A stretch of 39,616 nt of DNA from Deltaproteobacteria bacterium (GTDB lineage: Bacteria; Desulfobacterota; DSM-4660; Desulfatiglandales; Desulfatiglandaceae). Location: contig JAFDDR010000005.1 in assembly GCA_019310785.1 (NCBI GenBank), positions 1 through 39,616 on the forward strand, in the 5' to 3' direction. Positions 1 through 8,843 of the stretch are shown piece by piece. A program made the translations under genes and the position numbers. The notes below the pieces were generated by a model that was given only the letters and a program-made list of their open reading frames with translations, did not search any database and had not been told where the DNA came from. Within the stretch, counting starts at the first letter, position 1. Every line of letters starts with the position of its first letter.

Positions 1-1
1 G

Positions 2-103
2 GGTCAGATCAAAAAGATGCTGACCAATGCGGGTGTAAAGGATATCCGGCGTCTGCCTTTTAAAGGCCCCAATGAATCAGGCATTATCAGCGGAGTGGTT
101 TAA
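2..103 (+). CDS. 3' end of an unidentified gene, possibly a methyltransferase (partial)
   Basis: An open frame enters from the left edge of the window and ends at TAA 101-103, giving about 33 residues that finish with GPNESGIISGVV. A C-terminus of the form 'AGxxxIRxLPFKGPNESGII' is reminiscent of the last strand of SAM-dependent O-methyltransferases, but too little is present to be sure. It converges on the transglutaminase-like gene on the other strand, with about 17 bases of 3' overlap. The upstream part is outside the window, so function is not assigned. Confidence 0.35.
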   Translation, partial: GQIKKMLTNAGVKDIRRLPFKGPNESGIISGVV

Positions 104-794
104 TTCCCCCTTTCCAGATTTCTTCTTTGTCAAAATCGCGAGGCGATATCCCGCCCGATTTCTCATGCATGGCGATCCAGCTCCTGACGCGGTCCTTGCC
201 GTAGGCTTCCTCCCATGCAGCCACGATGATATCCACCGGGATGTCCGCACAGGTCCCGAGATCGGCCACGTATTCCATAAATTCCCTTTCTTCCAGATTA
301 TAGGGCTGAAAAATGGAATCCGCATGGCCGTTGAATTCGAGCGGGGCAACCCTGTGCCTGTCGCACAGCTCCACGTTGAATGCCGGGGTTGCCTTGATCC
401 ATTTGCCTTCCAGATAGAACTCAGTAAAACCGTGGTATACGAATAAGTCTGAACCCATGAATTTGATCAGTTCTTTTGTGGCCAAGTGATTGCGGACATT
501 GGCAAAGCCTATCCTTGAGGGAATTCCACATGCCCTCCCAAGGGCGCAAAGCAGAGACGCCTTGCATACACAGTACCCCCTGCCGCTTTTGAGGACATTG
601 CTGGCCCGGTAGTGCTCGGCAAGATAGAAAGGGTAATAAGGGGTGTACCAGATTCCATCCCGCACAGCGTAATATAGTTTTACGGCCTGTTTGACGGGAT
701 CCTTGGTCCCGCTGATTGTGTTCACGGCATAATCAATGATCGTCCTGTGGTCGCTGTCAATAATGGGCGTTGGTAAAAGGTATTTTTTATCCAT
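87..794 (-). CDS. Transglutaminase-like cysteine protease-fold protein
   Basis: 235 residues, minus strand, ATG at 794. The core matches the transglutaminase-like superfamily: a GRGYCVCKASLLCALGRACG segment (residues 71-90) supplies the candidate nucleophile Cys75, with Cys77 close by. His121 in VYHGFTEFYLEGKW follows on the expected next strand, and KATPAFN (134-140) occupies the usual third-residue strand, although a clear Asp is not visible there. There is no signal peptide or membrane segment, so it should be cytoplasmic. Bacterial members of this superfamily are usually proteases or peptidyl hydrolases of unknown substrate. It stands alone, divergent from the DUF2080-GNAT pair across an AT-rich 220-base spacer. 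Substrate and role are unknown. Confidence 0.75.
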   Translation of the reverse strand: MDKKYLLPTPIIDSDHRTIIDYAVNTISGTKDPVKQAVKLYYAVRDGIWYTPYYPFYLAEHYRASNVLKSGRGYCVCKASLLCALGRACGIPSRIGFANVRNHLATKELIKFMGSDLFVYHGFTEFYLEGKWIKATPAFNVELCDRHRVAPLEFNGHADSIFQPYNLEEREFMEYVADLGTCADIPVDIIVAAWEEAYGKDRVRSWIAMHEKSGGISPRDFDKEEIWKGGIKPLR

Positions 795-875
795 TTTATA
801 ATTATAACAAAATGTAAGCTATTTATCAAAACATAAAATAATTATAGCAATATAATCTTTCAAACATGTTTTTCC

Positions 876-904
876 TTGACATGTAGTTACTTTATAGCTA
901 AATT
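876..904 (+). promoter_or_regulatory. Putative sigma-70 promoter for the DUF2080-GNAT pair
   Basis: TTGACA at 876-881, a 17-base spacer, then TAAATT at 899-904 in a very AT-rich region. The imperfect direct repeats TGTAGTTAc (882-890) and TGTAGTTAt (905-913) overlap the core. The predicted start lies about 110 bases upstream of the DUF2080 ATG. Predicted from sequence only. Confidence 0.45.
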
Positions 905-921
905 GTAGTTATATTTTAAAG

Positions 922-952
922 GGCAATTGAGCGAAATAGTGGATCAATTGCC
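922..952. promoter_or_regulatory. Inverted repeat GGCAATTGA-N13-TCAATTGCC, operator-like
   Basis: Two perfect 9-base arms, GGCAATTGA (922-930) and TCAATTGCC (944-952), lie just downstream of the predicted promoter at 876-904. The right arm, extended to ATCAATTGCCA (943-953), recurs exactly at 1855-1865 upstream of bamB. This is the geometry of a repressor operator shared by the two transcription units. The binding protein is not in the window. Confidence 0.4.
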
Positions 953-1016
953 AATAAAATCAGATTATTACCTTATTTTGCAAGTCCATTTGTTTTTGTC
1001 CTGAAAAATTACTGAA

Positions 1017-1205
1017 ATGTCCAACGAAAAAAAAGCAAAAAATGAAAAAAACCTTGACGCCGGAAAGAGCCGTGGCAAGGTAAAGTTTGAGGTTTACGGC
1101 GAAGAAATGGTTGAAAAGACGGTGAAGCTCAGCGGCAACAGCGGCAGGGTGTATCTCCCCCCGGACTGGGTAGGACGTCGTGTGAAAATAATCAGGATTG
1201 ATTAG
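1017..1205 (+). CDS. DUF2080-family small transposon-associated protein
   Basis: 62 residues from ATG 1017; the first half is Lys/Glu-rich and disordered-looking. The C-terminal half reads FEVYGEEMVEKTVK, then SGNSGRVYLPPDWVGRRVK, the signature of DUF2080 ('putative transposon-encoded protein'). The 'SGNSGRVYLP' part resembles the SpoVT/AbrB-like fold of small DNA-binding proteins. The family is best known from archaea, where it is linked to insertion sequences. No transposase is present here; the stop TAG (1203-1205) overlaps the GTG start of the GNAT gene by one base, indicating translational coupling. It could be a small DNA-binding regulator of that operon, which is inference. Confidence 0.65.
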   Translation: MSNEKKAKNEKNLDAGKSRGKVKFEVYGEEMVEKTVKLSGNSGRVYLPPDWVGRRVKIIRID

Positions 1206-1660
1206 TGAATAACGTGATCGAAAACTTGGTGATAAGAAAGATAAGGGTCGAAGACGCGGATGAGATCAGCAGGATTCAGGCGGGCATTATCAAATCGCCG
1301 ACAAATACTGATTTCAGACGCATTATTGAAGGCCAGGTCTGCAAAGAGGATGAAGAAGCAAGTTTTGTGGCTGAGATCGATAGTAAGGTTGTGGGTTATA
1401 TGATCAGCTATATTGTTTACGCCGGGTTTGGCCTTGATAAAAGTGCATGGATTGCCACCCTTGGTGTTGACCCCAGGTTTATGGGCCAGGGCATTGGCAA
1501 GAAATTGGCCGAGGAGATACTTAAGTTTTACAGCGAGAGGGATATTAAACACATATTGACATCCGTCCGCTGGGATTCTGCGGATCTTTTGTCCTTCTTT
1601 AAGACGCTCGGGTTTGATCGTAGTCATTTCATTAATCTTAGAAAGGAATTGGATTTTTGA
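1205..1660 (+). CDS. GNAT-family N-acetyltransferase
   Basis: 151 residues from a GTG start at 1205 that overlaps the previous stop (TAGTG). The fold is a single GNAT domain: an N-terminal strand with IRKIRVEDADEISRIQ, the strand IATLGVDPRFMGQGIGKKL (about residues 81-99) carrying the acetyl-CoA pyrophosphate-binding Q/R-x-x-G-x-G/A loop as MGQGIG, and a C-terminal FFKTLGFDRSHF motif. It should transfer an acyl group from acyl-CoA to an amine, either a protein lysine or a small molecule; the substrate is unknown. A second GNAT of similar length and motif order lies on the other side of the bam operon (10024). A hairpin terminator follows at 1729, separating it from bamB. Confidence 0.85.
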   Translation: MNNVIENLVIRKIRVEDADEISRIQAGIIKSPTNTDFRRIIEGQVCKEDEEASFVAEIDSKVVGYMISYIVYAGFGLDKSAWIATLGVDPRFMGQGIGKKLAEEILKFYSERDIKHILTSVRWDSADLLSFFKTLGFDRSHFINLRKELDF

Positions 1661-1728
1661 CCGCCCTCCTGCCTCGGCTTCCGGCCCCAGACCCAAAGAA
1701 AGAACGATTGAGGCCGTAACTGCACAGT

Positions 1729-1751
1729 CCCGGTCTATCCGGGCATTTTTT
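1729..1751 (+). terminator. Rho-independent terminator after the GNAT gene
   Basis: CCCGG (1729-1733), loop TCTAT, CCGGG (1739-1743), followed by CATTTTTTC. It lies 70 bases after the GNAT stop codon and insulates the bam operon from upstream transcription. Confidence 0.6.
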
Positions 1752-1854
1752 CGACAGATATCTTTTAGCCCTCGATTCGTCCCTAAATAAGCTTATGATA
1801 ACGATTTAGGTCCATGACGCCTTAATAACATTAATAACATTGGTGTAAAATCTA

Positions 1855-1865
1855 ATCAATTGCCA
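1855..1865. promoter_or_regulatory. Candidate regulatory motif ATCAATTGCCA upstream of bamB
   Basis: ATCAATTGCCA is identical to the right arm of the inverted repeat at 943-953. A -10-like TAAAAT (1846-1851) lies immediately upstream with no good -35 box, suggesting an activated or repressed promoter with the motif over the start site. I found no -24/-12 (sigma-54) element. The bamB ATG is 38 bases downstream, preceded by an AGAAGGGG ribosome-binding site. Confidence 0.35.
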
Positions 1866-1902
1866 GATTTATTATTCAGGTAATGTAGAAGGGGTAAAAA
1901 AA

Positions 1903-3909
1903 ATGAGGTACGGAGAGACAGGGTTTAATTTAGAAATTGATCTATCCCGGGGAAACATTGAGAGGGTGGAAACCGACCCGAGAGATACCGAACTTTATCT
2001 CGGGGGTCTGGGTACGAACGCCAAGATAATATGGGACAGGGTTCCCCCTGAAGTTGAACCCTTTTCTCCTGATAATTTACTCATATTCGGCGCCGGCCTT
2101 TTGTGTGGGACCCCTGCTACCGGTTGTAATCGTACCATTGTTACTACCATTTCTCCTCAGACACGGTTAATGGCATTTTCAATGATGGGCGGATTTTGGG
2201 CGCCTGAATTGAAGTATGCCGGTTATGACAAGGTGATCTTTCGCGGCAAGTCCCCTAATCTGGTTTATTTGTGGATAAACAATGACAAGGTAGAAATACG
2301 CGATGCCTCGCATTTGCAGGGTAAAGGCGCTATCGAAACCGCAGAACTTATTCAAGAGGAATTGAAAGAGCCGAGAGCCCAGGTGGCTGCAATCGGCCTG
2401 GCCGGTGAAAACAGGGTCTATTTTGCTTCCATCGAGCAGGGCAGGTCCAGTGCCAGCCGATTAGGAGCAGGGGCCGTTATGGGAGACAAAGGGTTAAAGG
2501 CGATCGTTGTTCGCGGGACAAAGGACATCAATGTTGCCCGGCCGGGTGAATACATGGAGCTTTGCAATGAAGTGCTGGAATATATAAAATTCCGAAATGA
2601 AAATCCGATTCCGGGAGTAATGACCATTTTACAAGGGCTTGGTTCACCGCAAGAGATGGCAACCCATGATGAGAAGTGGCACACCGAGAATTTCATGTGG
2701 GGAAATTCCCGCGTCCGCAGAAGAGATTTCTGGAACGAGGAGATCGCAAAGGCGTGGAAGGAAACCATGGAAAGCATGCAGACGCGGCTGATAAGTTGCT
2801 ATAACTGTCCCATGAAATGCGGGGCAACAATTACCCCACCGGGACAGCCAACATACATGATGAAATGCTTCTCGAAACTTACCTACACAATGGCGGCCAT
2901 GTCAGACCTGAATTTTGGTTTAAAAATCGCTCAACGTGCTACGGAGTATGGGGTAGATGGATTCTCAACCCCTCAGGTTATGGCCTTTGCCCTTGAACTG
3001 TATGAAAACGGCATTTTGACCGACGATGACGTGGCGGGAATGCCGGCCGATAACGAGGAGAGATTTTTCTGGTTACTTGACGGAATTGTCAGGCGGGAAG
3101 GGATAGGGGATGTCTTGGCCAATGGCACTTATTGGGCGGCCAAAGAGATTGGCAAGGGCGCGGCAGAATATGCCCATAATACTATTAAAAAACATGAGCA
3201 ACTGCCTCTCAAGCTGTCAATGCTGAATCCCGTTTATTTCCTTATGTACAGTACCGGAGAAAAGATAAACATTACACAGATTGAAGGGCAGTTCCCACAG
3301 GCCCCTTACCCGAAAAGAGAGCATAGAGAAGCCTTTGTAAAGGACTGGTTCCAGGTCCCTGATGAAAAGTTCAAACAGTATTTTTTGGACTGGGAGCTAC
3401 GCGGGGAAAACTCAAATCCATATTACCCGACCGTCCAAATGTCCTGTGACATTGTCGACTGGCAAGAGAGGATGCACTATATTGATGACGCCTTAGGGAT
3501 GTGCTCGGGTCTGTCATCATTTCCCCTGAAGCCTCCCTATCATATGCACAATTACCCGAAATTTATCTCAGCGGGGGCCGGGATCGATATGGATGAAGAC
3601 AAACTAACCCAGGCAGCCAGAAGGTACCGGACTTTAGTTAGGGCCAATAATATAAGAAGAGGCATGAGGAGAAAAGATGAGAAGCCTCCGGAGGACCATT
3701 GGAAGAAAAGATTTCCCGAACTTGAAAAGGAGCTCCTTGATACGTATTACAAATTCAAGGGATGGAATAATGATGGTATTCCTACTAAAGAATCTTTGCA
3801 TGAACTGGGTTTGGATTATGTTGCAGAAGACTTTGTTCAGAGGGGGATCTTGACGGATGATGAAGATACTCCTTCCGATGGAACTTCGGCGGAAAAAGAG
3901 AAGGAATAA
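1903..3909 (+). CDS. bamB: Class II benzoyl-CoA reductase, tungsten active-site subunit BamB (AOR family)
   Basis: 668 residues, aldehyde:ferredoxin oxidoreductase superfamily. It should carry a tungsten-bis-pyranopterin and one [4Fe-4S] cluster and reduce benzoyl-CoA to cyclohexa-1,5-diene-1-carbonyl-CoA without ATP hydrolysis. The N-terminal domain shows LGGLGTNAKIIWDRVPP (32-49), SMMGGFW (93-99) and the IGLAGEN (164-170) and AVMGDKGLKAIV (191-202) pterin-binding segments. Cluster cysteines are C299, C302 and C306 (CYNCPMKC) with C534 (GMCSG) as the likely fourth. Glu251, His255, His260 and Cys322 (MMKCFSKL) are present at the positions I recall as lining the metal in the Geobacter BamB structure, which separates this from ordinary aldehyde oxidoreductases. 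It heads the operon: bamC starts 16 bases after its stop. Cytoplasmic. Confidence 0.88.
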   Translation: MRYGETGFNLEIDLSRGNIERVETDPRDTELYLGGLGTNAKIIWDRVPPEVEPFSPDNLLIFGAGLLCGTPATGCNRTIVTTISPQTRLMAFSMMGGFWAPELKYAGYDKVIFRGKSPNLVYLWINNDKVEIRDASHLQGKGAIETAELIQEELKEPRAQVAAIGLAGENRVYFASIEQGRSSASRLGAGAVMGDKGLKAIVVRGTKDINVARPGEYMELCNEVLEYIKFRNENPIPGVMTILQGLGSPQEMATHDEKWHTENFMWGNSRVRRRDFWNEEIAKAWKETMESMQTRLISCYNCPMKCGATITPPGQPTYMMKCFSKLTYTMAAMSDLNFGLKIAQRATEYGVDGFSTPQVMAFALELYENGILTDDDVAGMPADNEERFFWLLDGIVRREGIGDVLANGTYWAAKEIGKGAAEYAHNTIKKHEQLPLKLSMLNPVYFLMYSTGEKINITQIEGQFPQAPYPKREHREAFVKDWFQVPDEKFKQYFLDWELRGENSNPYYPTVQMSCDIVDWQERMHYIDDALGMCSGLSSFPLKPPYHMHNYPKFISAGAGIDMDEDKLTQAARRYRTLVRANNIRRGMRRKDEKPPEDHWKKRFPELEKELLDTYYKFKGWNNDGIPTKESLHELGLDYVAEDFVQRGILTDDEDTPSDGTSAEKEKE

Positions 3910-3925
3910 AGCGGAGGAGTGAACC

Positions 3926-4477
3926 GTGACGGAAGAGAAAACAAAGAAAATAGTTAAAACAATAAAAGTTGATGTTGATAAATGCAATGGTTGCAGGGCC
4001 TGTGAGGTCATCTGCTCCGCGTTTCACGCTCAGCCGAAATATAGCAGCAATAATCCGGCGAGGTCTCGTATCCGGGTAATTCGTGATCCACTGAGAGATG
4101 TATATGTTCCTGTATACGCTGGCGAGTATACTCCAGCCGAATGTGCAGGCAGAGACAAATATGTGATTGACGGAAAGGAATACGACGAGTGTGCCTTCTG
4201 CAGGGCGTCCTGCCCATCAAGGGACATTTTCAAAGAACCCGATTCCGGTCTCCCTCTCAAATGCGATATGTGTGAAAGCGATCCGCCTTTAGAAGAGCCC
4301 ATGTGTGTTCAGTGGTGCATAACTGATGCCCTGACTTACGAAGAAAGGGAAGAGGAAGTAGAAGAAGAAGAGGAGCAGGAGGAGATGGAGATAGGATTAG
4401 AGGCATTGGCAGACAAATTTGGATTGGACAAGATAATGGATACCGTTGCCCGAATGTCAATGTCAAAGAACGGATAA
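3926..4477 (+). CDS. bamC: Electron-transfer Fe-S subunit BamC (multi-[4Fe-4S] ferredoxin)
   Basis: 183 residues from GTG 3926, preceded by GGAGGAG. Cysteines are arranged as C20-x2-C23-x2-C26-x3-C30, C89-x2-C92-x3-C96, C113-x2-C116 and C127-x3-C131, enough for about three [4Fe-4S] clusters in the HycB/DmsB-like pattern. Residues 139-155 are an almost pure Glu stretch, followed by a short amphipathic tail. By position and type this is BamC, which forms the tight BamBC core and wires the tungsten site to the Hdr-like subunits. There is no signal peptide, so it is cytoplasmic. It is cotranscribed with bamB and bamD (35-base gap). Confidence 0.82.
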   Translation: MTEEKTKKIVKTIKVDVDKCNGCRACEVICSAFHAQPKYSSNNPARSRIRVIRDPLRDVYVPVYAGEYTPAECAGRDKYVIDGKEYDECAFCRASCPSRDIFKEPDSGLPLKCDMCESDPPLEEPMCVQWCITDALTYEEREEEVEEEEEQEEMEIGLEALADKFGLDKIMDTVARMSMSKNG

Positions 4478-4512
4478 AACATTAAGGGACAATAAAGAGG
4501 ATTAAAAAGACA

Positions 4513-5682
4513 GTGGAGACTGTAGCCGACTTCAAAGAGATCGTAGATGTCATAAAAGCGAGCGGTGGTGAAGCCTTTAAAAGATGCTTTCAATGCGGAC
4601 TGTGCGATACGGTTTGTCCGTGGAACAGGGTTAGAACCTTCAGTATACGCAAGATAGTCCGGCAGGCTACATTCGGTTTGACTGAGATAGAAAGTGAAGA
4701 TATGTGGCTTTGTACTACCTGCGGAAGATGCCCTCAGCAGTGCCCGAGGGACGTACAACAGATAGAATCCGGGGTCGCCTTACGCAGGGTTGCAACGGAA
4801 TACGGGGTTTTTCCTGCTCCTGTCAAGCCTATCCGCACCATAAGCGCAAACCTCGTTGGTGAAGGCAACCCCTTTGGTGAAGAACGAAAAAAGAGGGCGG
4901 ACTGGGCAGAAGGCCTTTCTGTAAAAACATTTACCGAGGGGATGGAAATCTTATATTTCCCCGGTTGCTACCCCAGCTATGACCCAAGACTAAAAAAAGT
5001 AGCGAGGGCCACAGTCAATATCCTCAACCAGGCAGGGGTGGATTTCGGGATACTGGGCCTTAAGGAAAACTGCTGTGGAGAAAGCATACGCAAGACTGGC
5101 GACGAAGAATTATTCACACGTTTAGCTAAGGAAAATATCAAGACTTTTGTCGATAATGGAGTGAAAAAAATTCTTGTTAATTCTCCTCATTGTTATCACA
5201 CCTTTAAAAACGAGTATCCCGAATTTATGGTGAACTTTGAGGTGGTTCATATCACCCAGTTTTTGTTTGAACTCATCAATGAAGGTAAAATAGAATTCAC
5301 TAAGGAATATGGGAAAAAAGTCACATATCATGACCCATGTTATCTGGGTAGACATAATGGCATTTATGACGAACCCCGAGAGGCTATAAAGAAAATCCCC
5401 GGTCTAAAACTGATTGAAATGCCTGAGTCACGGGAAGATAGTCTCTGTTGCGGAGGGGGAGGAGGCAGGATTTGGATGGAAACTCCAAAGGGTGAAAGAT
5501 TCTCCGACCTCAGAATAGAGCAAGCTATCGAGGTCGGGGTTGAGGTGCTGGTTACTGCCTGCCCATATTGTATTACCAATTTTGAGGATAGCAGGTTAAC
5601 CCTGGAGGATAGTGAAGCCACGGAGATTAAGGACATCCCGGAAATTAGGGACATCACGGAAATTATCCAGGAAGTGATTTAG
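4513..5682 (+). CDS. bamD: Hdr-type Fe-S subunit BamD (HdrD-like: fused HdrC and HdrB modules)
   Basis: 389 residues, GTG start at 4513. The N-terminal HdrC-like ferredoxin module has C25/C28/C31/C35 and C67/C70/C73/C77. Two CCG modules of the HdrB type follow: C152, C187-C188 and C227 in the first; C276 (HDPCYLGRHN), C312-C313 followed by a five-glycine run, and C350/C353 in the second. In HdrB/HdrD the CCG motifs bind the non-cubane cluster pairs of the disulfide-reducing site. In Bam complexes this subunit is proposed to pass electrons between the flavin subunit BamE and BamBC or an external acceptor. Next gene starts 32 bases on. Soluble; no membrane helix. Confidence 0.82.
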   Translation: METVADFKEIVDVIKASGGEAFKRCFQCGLCDTVCPWNRVRTFSIRKIVRQATFGLTEIESEDMWLCTTCGRCPQQCPRDVQQIESGVALRRVATEYGVFPAPVKPIRTISANLVGEGNPFGEERKKRADWAEGLSVKTFTEGMEILYFPGCYPSYDPRLKKVARATVNILNQAGVDFGILGLKENCCGESIRKTGDEELFTRLAKENIKTFVDNGVKKILVNSPHCYHTFKNEYPEFMVNFEVVHITQFLFELINEGKIEFTKEYGKKVTYHDPCYLGRHNGIYDEPREAIKKIPGLKLIEMPESREDSLCCGGGGGRIWMETPKGERFSDLRIEQAIEVGVEVLVTACPYCITNFEDSRLTLEDSEATEIKDIPEIRDITEIIQEVI

Positions 5683-5714
5683 AGAACCATCAAATCTGAT
5701 AAAGGCGGATAGAA

Positions 5715-8700
5715 GTGGAAAAAGAACCGGTTGAAGGTCGGCGTTTTATATTTCCGGCAGAGAGCAATTTTGGAGATGTGATGGTTGTCGGTGGAGGAAT
5801 CAGCGGTGTTCAAGCCTCTCTTGATCTTGCAACTGCCGGTTTTAAGGTTTACCTTGTTGAGCAATCACCTTCCATTGGCGGGCATATGGCCCAGCTTGAC
5901 AAGACCTTTCCTACCAATGAGTGCTCCACGTGAATACTCGCACCCAAACTGGTCGAGGTCGGCCGGCATCCCAACATAGAGGTTCTGACCTATACTGAAG
6001 TTGACGGTGTAGAAGGGGAAGCGGGAGATTTTGCGGTAACCCTGATTAAAAAGCCGAGGTACATTAGAGAGGACGTATGTACGGGGTGCACGACCTGTGT
6101 AGAATATTGTCCGGTCATGGTCCCTGACCCATATAATCAAGACATATCGTCGAACAAGGCCGTTCATATATACTTCGATCAGGCAGTTCCCCTTGTCACC
6201 TATATAGACCCCGAGGCATGTCTTTACCTGAAAGAGAAGAAATGCCTTATTTGCGAAGGGGTCTGCGAGAATGAAGCCATAGATTTTAGTCAAAAGCCTG
6301 AGAAGGTAGAAGTAAGCGTAGGGGCGATCGTTCTGGCTTCGGGTTTTGAGCCATTTGATCCAAGGGTGAAGGGCGACTATGGCTACGGAACGATGGAGAA
6401 CGTGGTAACGAGTCTTGATTTTGAACGGCTATTATCTTCCACCGGGCCATACGAAGGTGAGATACTGCGTGCTTCCAACAATAAGCACCCCCGTAAAATA
6501 GCCTGGATTCAATGCGTCGGTTCCAGACGGGTTACTCCTGGCGATAACAGCTATTGTTCAGCCGTATGCTGCACCTATACCCAGAAACAGGTGCTTTTGA
6601 CAAAAGATCATTATCCGGAGGTAGAGTGTACGATATTCCATAACGATATTCGTTCCTATGGCAAGGATTTTGAGCCATATTACCAAAGGACTGCTGATCT
6701 CCCGGGTGTTCGATTTATCAGGAGCTATGTATCAATAGGAAAAGAGATCCCTGAAACCAAGAATGTGACCATAAGATACGCAACTTCCGAGGACGGGGTA
6801 AAGGAAGAAGAATTCGATCTGGTGGTATTATCTATTGGATTAAATCCTCCTGCTGACGTGACGGGCCTGGCAAAAATGTACGGCATCGAGCTCAATGCTC
6901 ACAGATTCTGTAAAACCAATCCAGTTAATCCTGTTGAGACCTCTTGCCCGGGAATTTTTGTAAGCGGAGCCTTCCAGGGTCCTATGGATATCCCCGAGTC
7001 GGTTTTTACCGCCAGCGGAGCCGGCTCCCAATGTGGCGAATTCCTTGACTACAGGCGAGGGAAGCTGACCAAAGAAAGGATATATCCGCCGGAAAAGGAT
7101 GTCTCAAAAGAGGAGCCCAGGGTGGGAGTCTTTGTGTGTCATTGTGGCGCGAATATCGGAAGAGTGGTCGATGTTCCTTCCACAGTTGAATATGCCTTAA
7201 CCTTACCAAATGTTGTCTACGCCCAGGAACAGTTATTTTCCTGTGCTACTAATTCCGCCAGAGAAATAACAGACATGATACGGGAAAAAGGGCTCAATCG
7301 AGTGGTTGTTGCCGCGTGTAGCCCCCGGACACTTGAACCGCTATTCCGGGACACCCTTCGGGAGGCGGGAATTAACCAATATTTCTACGACATGGCCAAT
7401 ATTAGAGAACATTGCTCCTGGGTCCACTCCAAAGAAAAGGAAGAGGCCACCGAAAAGGCGCAGGATATCCTCCGGATGTCGGTAGCACGAGCCTGCCATT
7501 TAGAGCCATTACAGGAAATTGATCTGCCGGTCAACAAGACGGCGTTAGTGGTTGGTGGAGGCATAGCCGGCATGACTTGTGCTCTCTCCATAGCGGAACA
7601 GGGACATGAGGTTTCCCTGGTGGAAAAGGATTCGGACTTAGGGGGAATGGCTCGAAGAATTCATTACACCCTGGAAGGGCTGGATGTTCAGGCCTGTTTG
7701 ACTGATATTGTACTCAAGATTTATCAACACCCCTCAATACATGTATATACTGATGCCACAATAACAGAGGCTACCGGTTATGTCGGGAATTTCGTAACCA
7801 AGGTGAAATCTGATAGAGGGGTCACAGAAATAAAGCATGGAGCAGCCGTCATCGCTATTGGCGCTGATGAATATAAACCCACCGAATATCTTTATGGGAA
7901 AGATGACAGGGTGTTGACCTTGCTGGAGTTGGAAGGGCAGATCGCCAGAGGAGAAGAACCGCTGATTAATTCTCAGACCCTGGTGATGATCCAGTGCGTA
8001 GGCTGCAGAAATGAAGACAGAGATTACTGCTCCCGGGTATGTTGCAGCCAGGCTGTAAAGAACGCCTTGAAACTGAAAGAGATAAACCCCGAGATGGATA
8101 TCTACATTCTCTTTCGGGATATGAGAACGTATGGGTTCAGAGAGGATTATTACCGGGAAGCGTCCGAAAAAGACGTAAAATTCATCCGCTATGAGCCGGA
8201 TGATAAACCGCAGGTGGAGGCTGTTGAGGAGGCGGGTCGGCCTGTTTTAAGGGTTGCCGTGACCGATCTCATTTTAGGACAGAAGCTTGCCATAGATGCC
8301 GATTACCTTGCTTTGGCCGCCGCCGTTATTCCCCCCGCGGGAAACAGGGAAATAGCCGAACTATTCAAGGTTACTTTGGGACCCGATGAATTTTTCAAAG
8401 AGGCCCATGTCAAATTAAGACCTGTTGACTTTGCCACGGATGGCGTTTTCCTGTGTGGGACAGCTCACTATCCCAAGCATATAACCGAAGCGATTAACCA
8501 GGCTTATGGAGCTGCAGGTCGGGCTTTGACCCTTCTCTCACATGATATAGTAACAGTCTCAGGTTCTGTTTGCGAGGTGGATGAGAAGAAATGTATAGGG
8601 TGTGGGGCATGTATCTCAGCCTGTATGTATGGTGCCATAGAGTTTCGTGAGACACGACAGGGCAAAAAGGCTGTGGTTAATCCCGTTCTGTGTAAAGGAG

Positions 8701-8843
8701 ACGGTCTTTGCAACGCAAAGTGTCCAACAGGGGCTATTTTTCTAAAGCACTTTACCGATGAAGAGCTCTTGAGCCAAATTGATGCGGCGGTTCCGGAAGA
8801 AGAGATCCTACAACAAATGGATGCGGCGGTTGGAGATGTGTAG
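5715..8843 (+). CDS. bamE: HdrA-like flavin/Fe-S subunit BamE, selenoprotein (Sec73 at in-frame UGA 5931-5933)
   Basis: Read as one frame from GTG 5715 to 8843 with the TGA at 5931-5933 decoded as selenocysteine: 1042 residues. The same frame continues on both sides, from [10 protein letters not shown] to [15 protein letters not shown], exactly the HdrA segment in which a Cys normally occupies that position. A 7-bp hairpin follows the UGA (5949-5966). Architecture: FAD/NAD-binding GGGISG (26-31), ferredoxin cysteines C122/125/128/132 and C169/177/180/184, an HdrA N-terminal module with [10 protein letters not shown] (about 473-482), a second GGGIAG flavin site (about 614-619), and a C-terminal two-cluster ferredoxin (about 955-1010). 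It is therefore one HdrA half plus a full HdrA in tandem. Likely role: FAD-based electron bifurcation supplying low-potential electrons to BamB. The alternative, a nonsense mutation, is unlikely because homology is intact on both sides. Confidence 0.85.
5949..5966 (+). promoter_or_regulatory. Candidate bacterial SECIS hairpin for BamE Sec73
   Basis: CTGGTCG (5949-5955), loop AGGT (5956-5959), CGGCCGG (5960-5966): seven consecutive pairs (two G-U) closing an AGGU tetraloop. The loop begins about 23 bases after the UGA, inside the usual distance window, and carries the AGGU seen in the apical loop of E. coli fdhF SECIS. It is the expected SelB recruitment element. Confidence 0.6.

Noticed and set aside
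1903-3909. Ordinary aldehyde:ferredoxin oxidoreductase rather than BamB
   Set aside because: The neighbouring bamC-F genes and the Glu251/His255/His260/Cys322 set point to BamB.
5931-5933. Nonsense mutation or frameshift in bamE
   Set aside because: The frame and homology continue unbroken on both sides, the UGA sits at a Cys position that is Sec in related proteins, and a SECIS-like hairpin follows.
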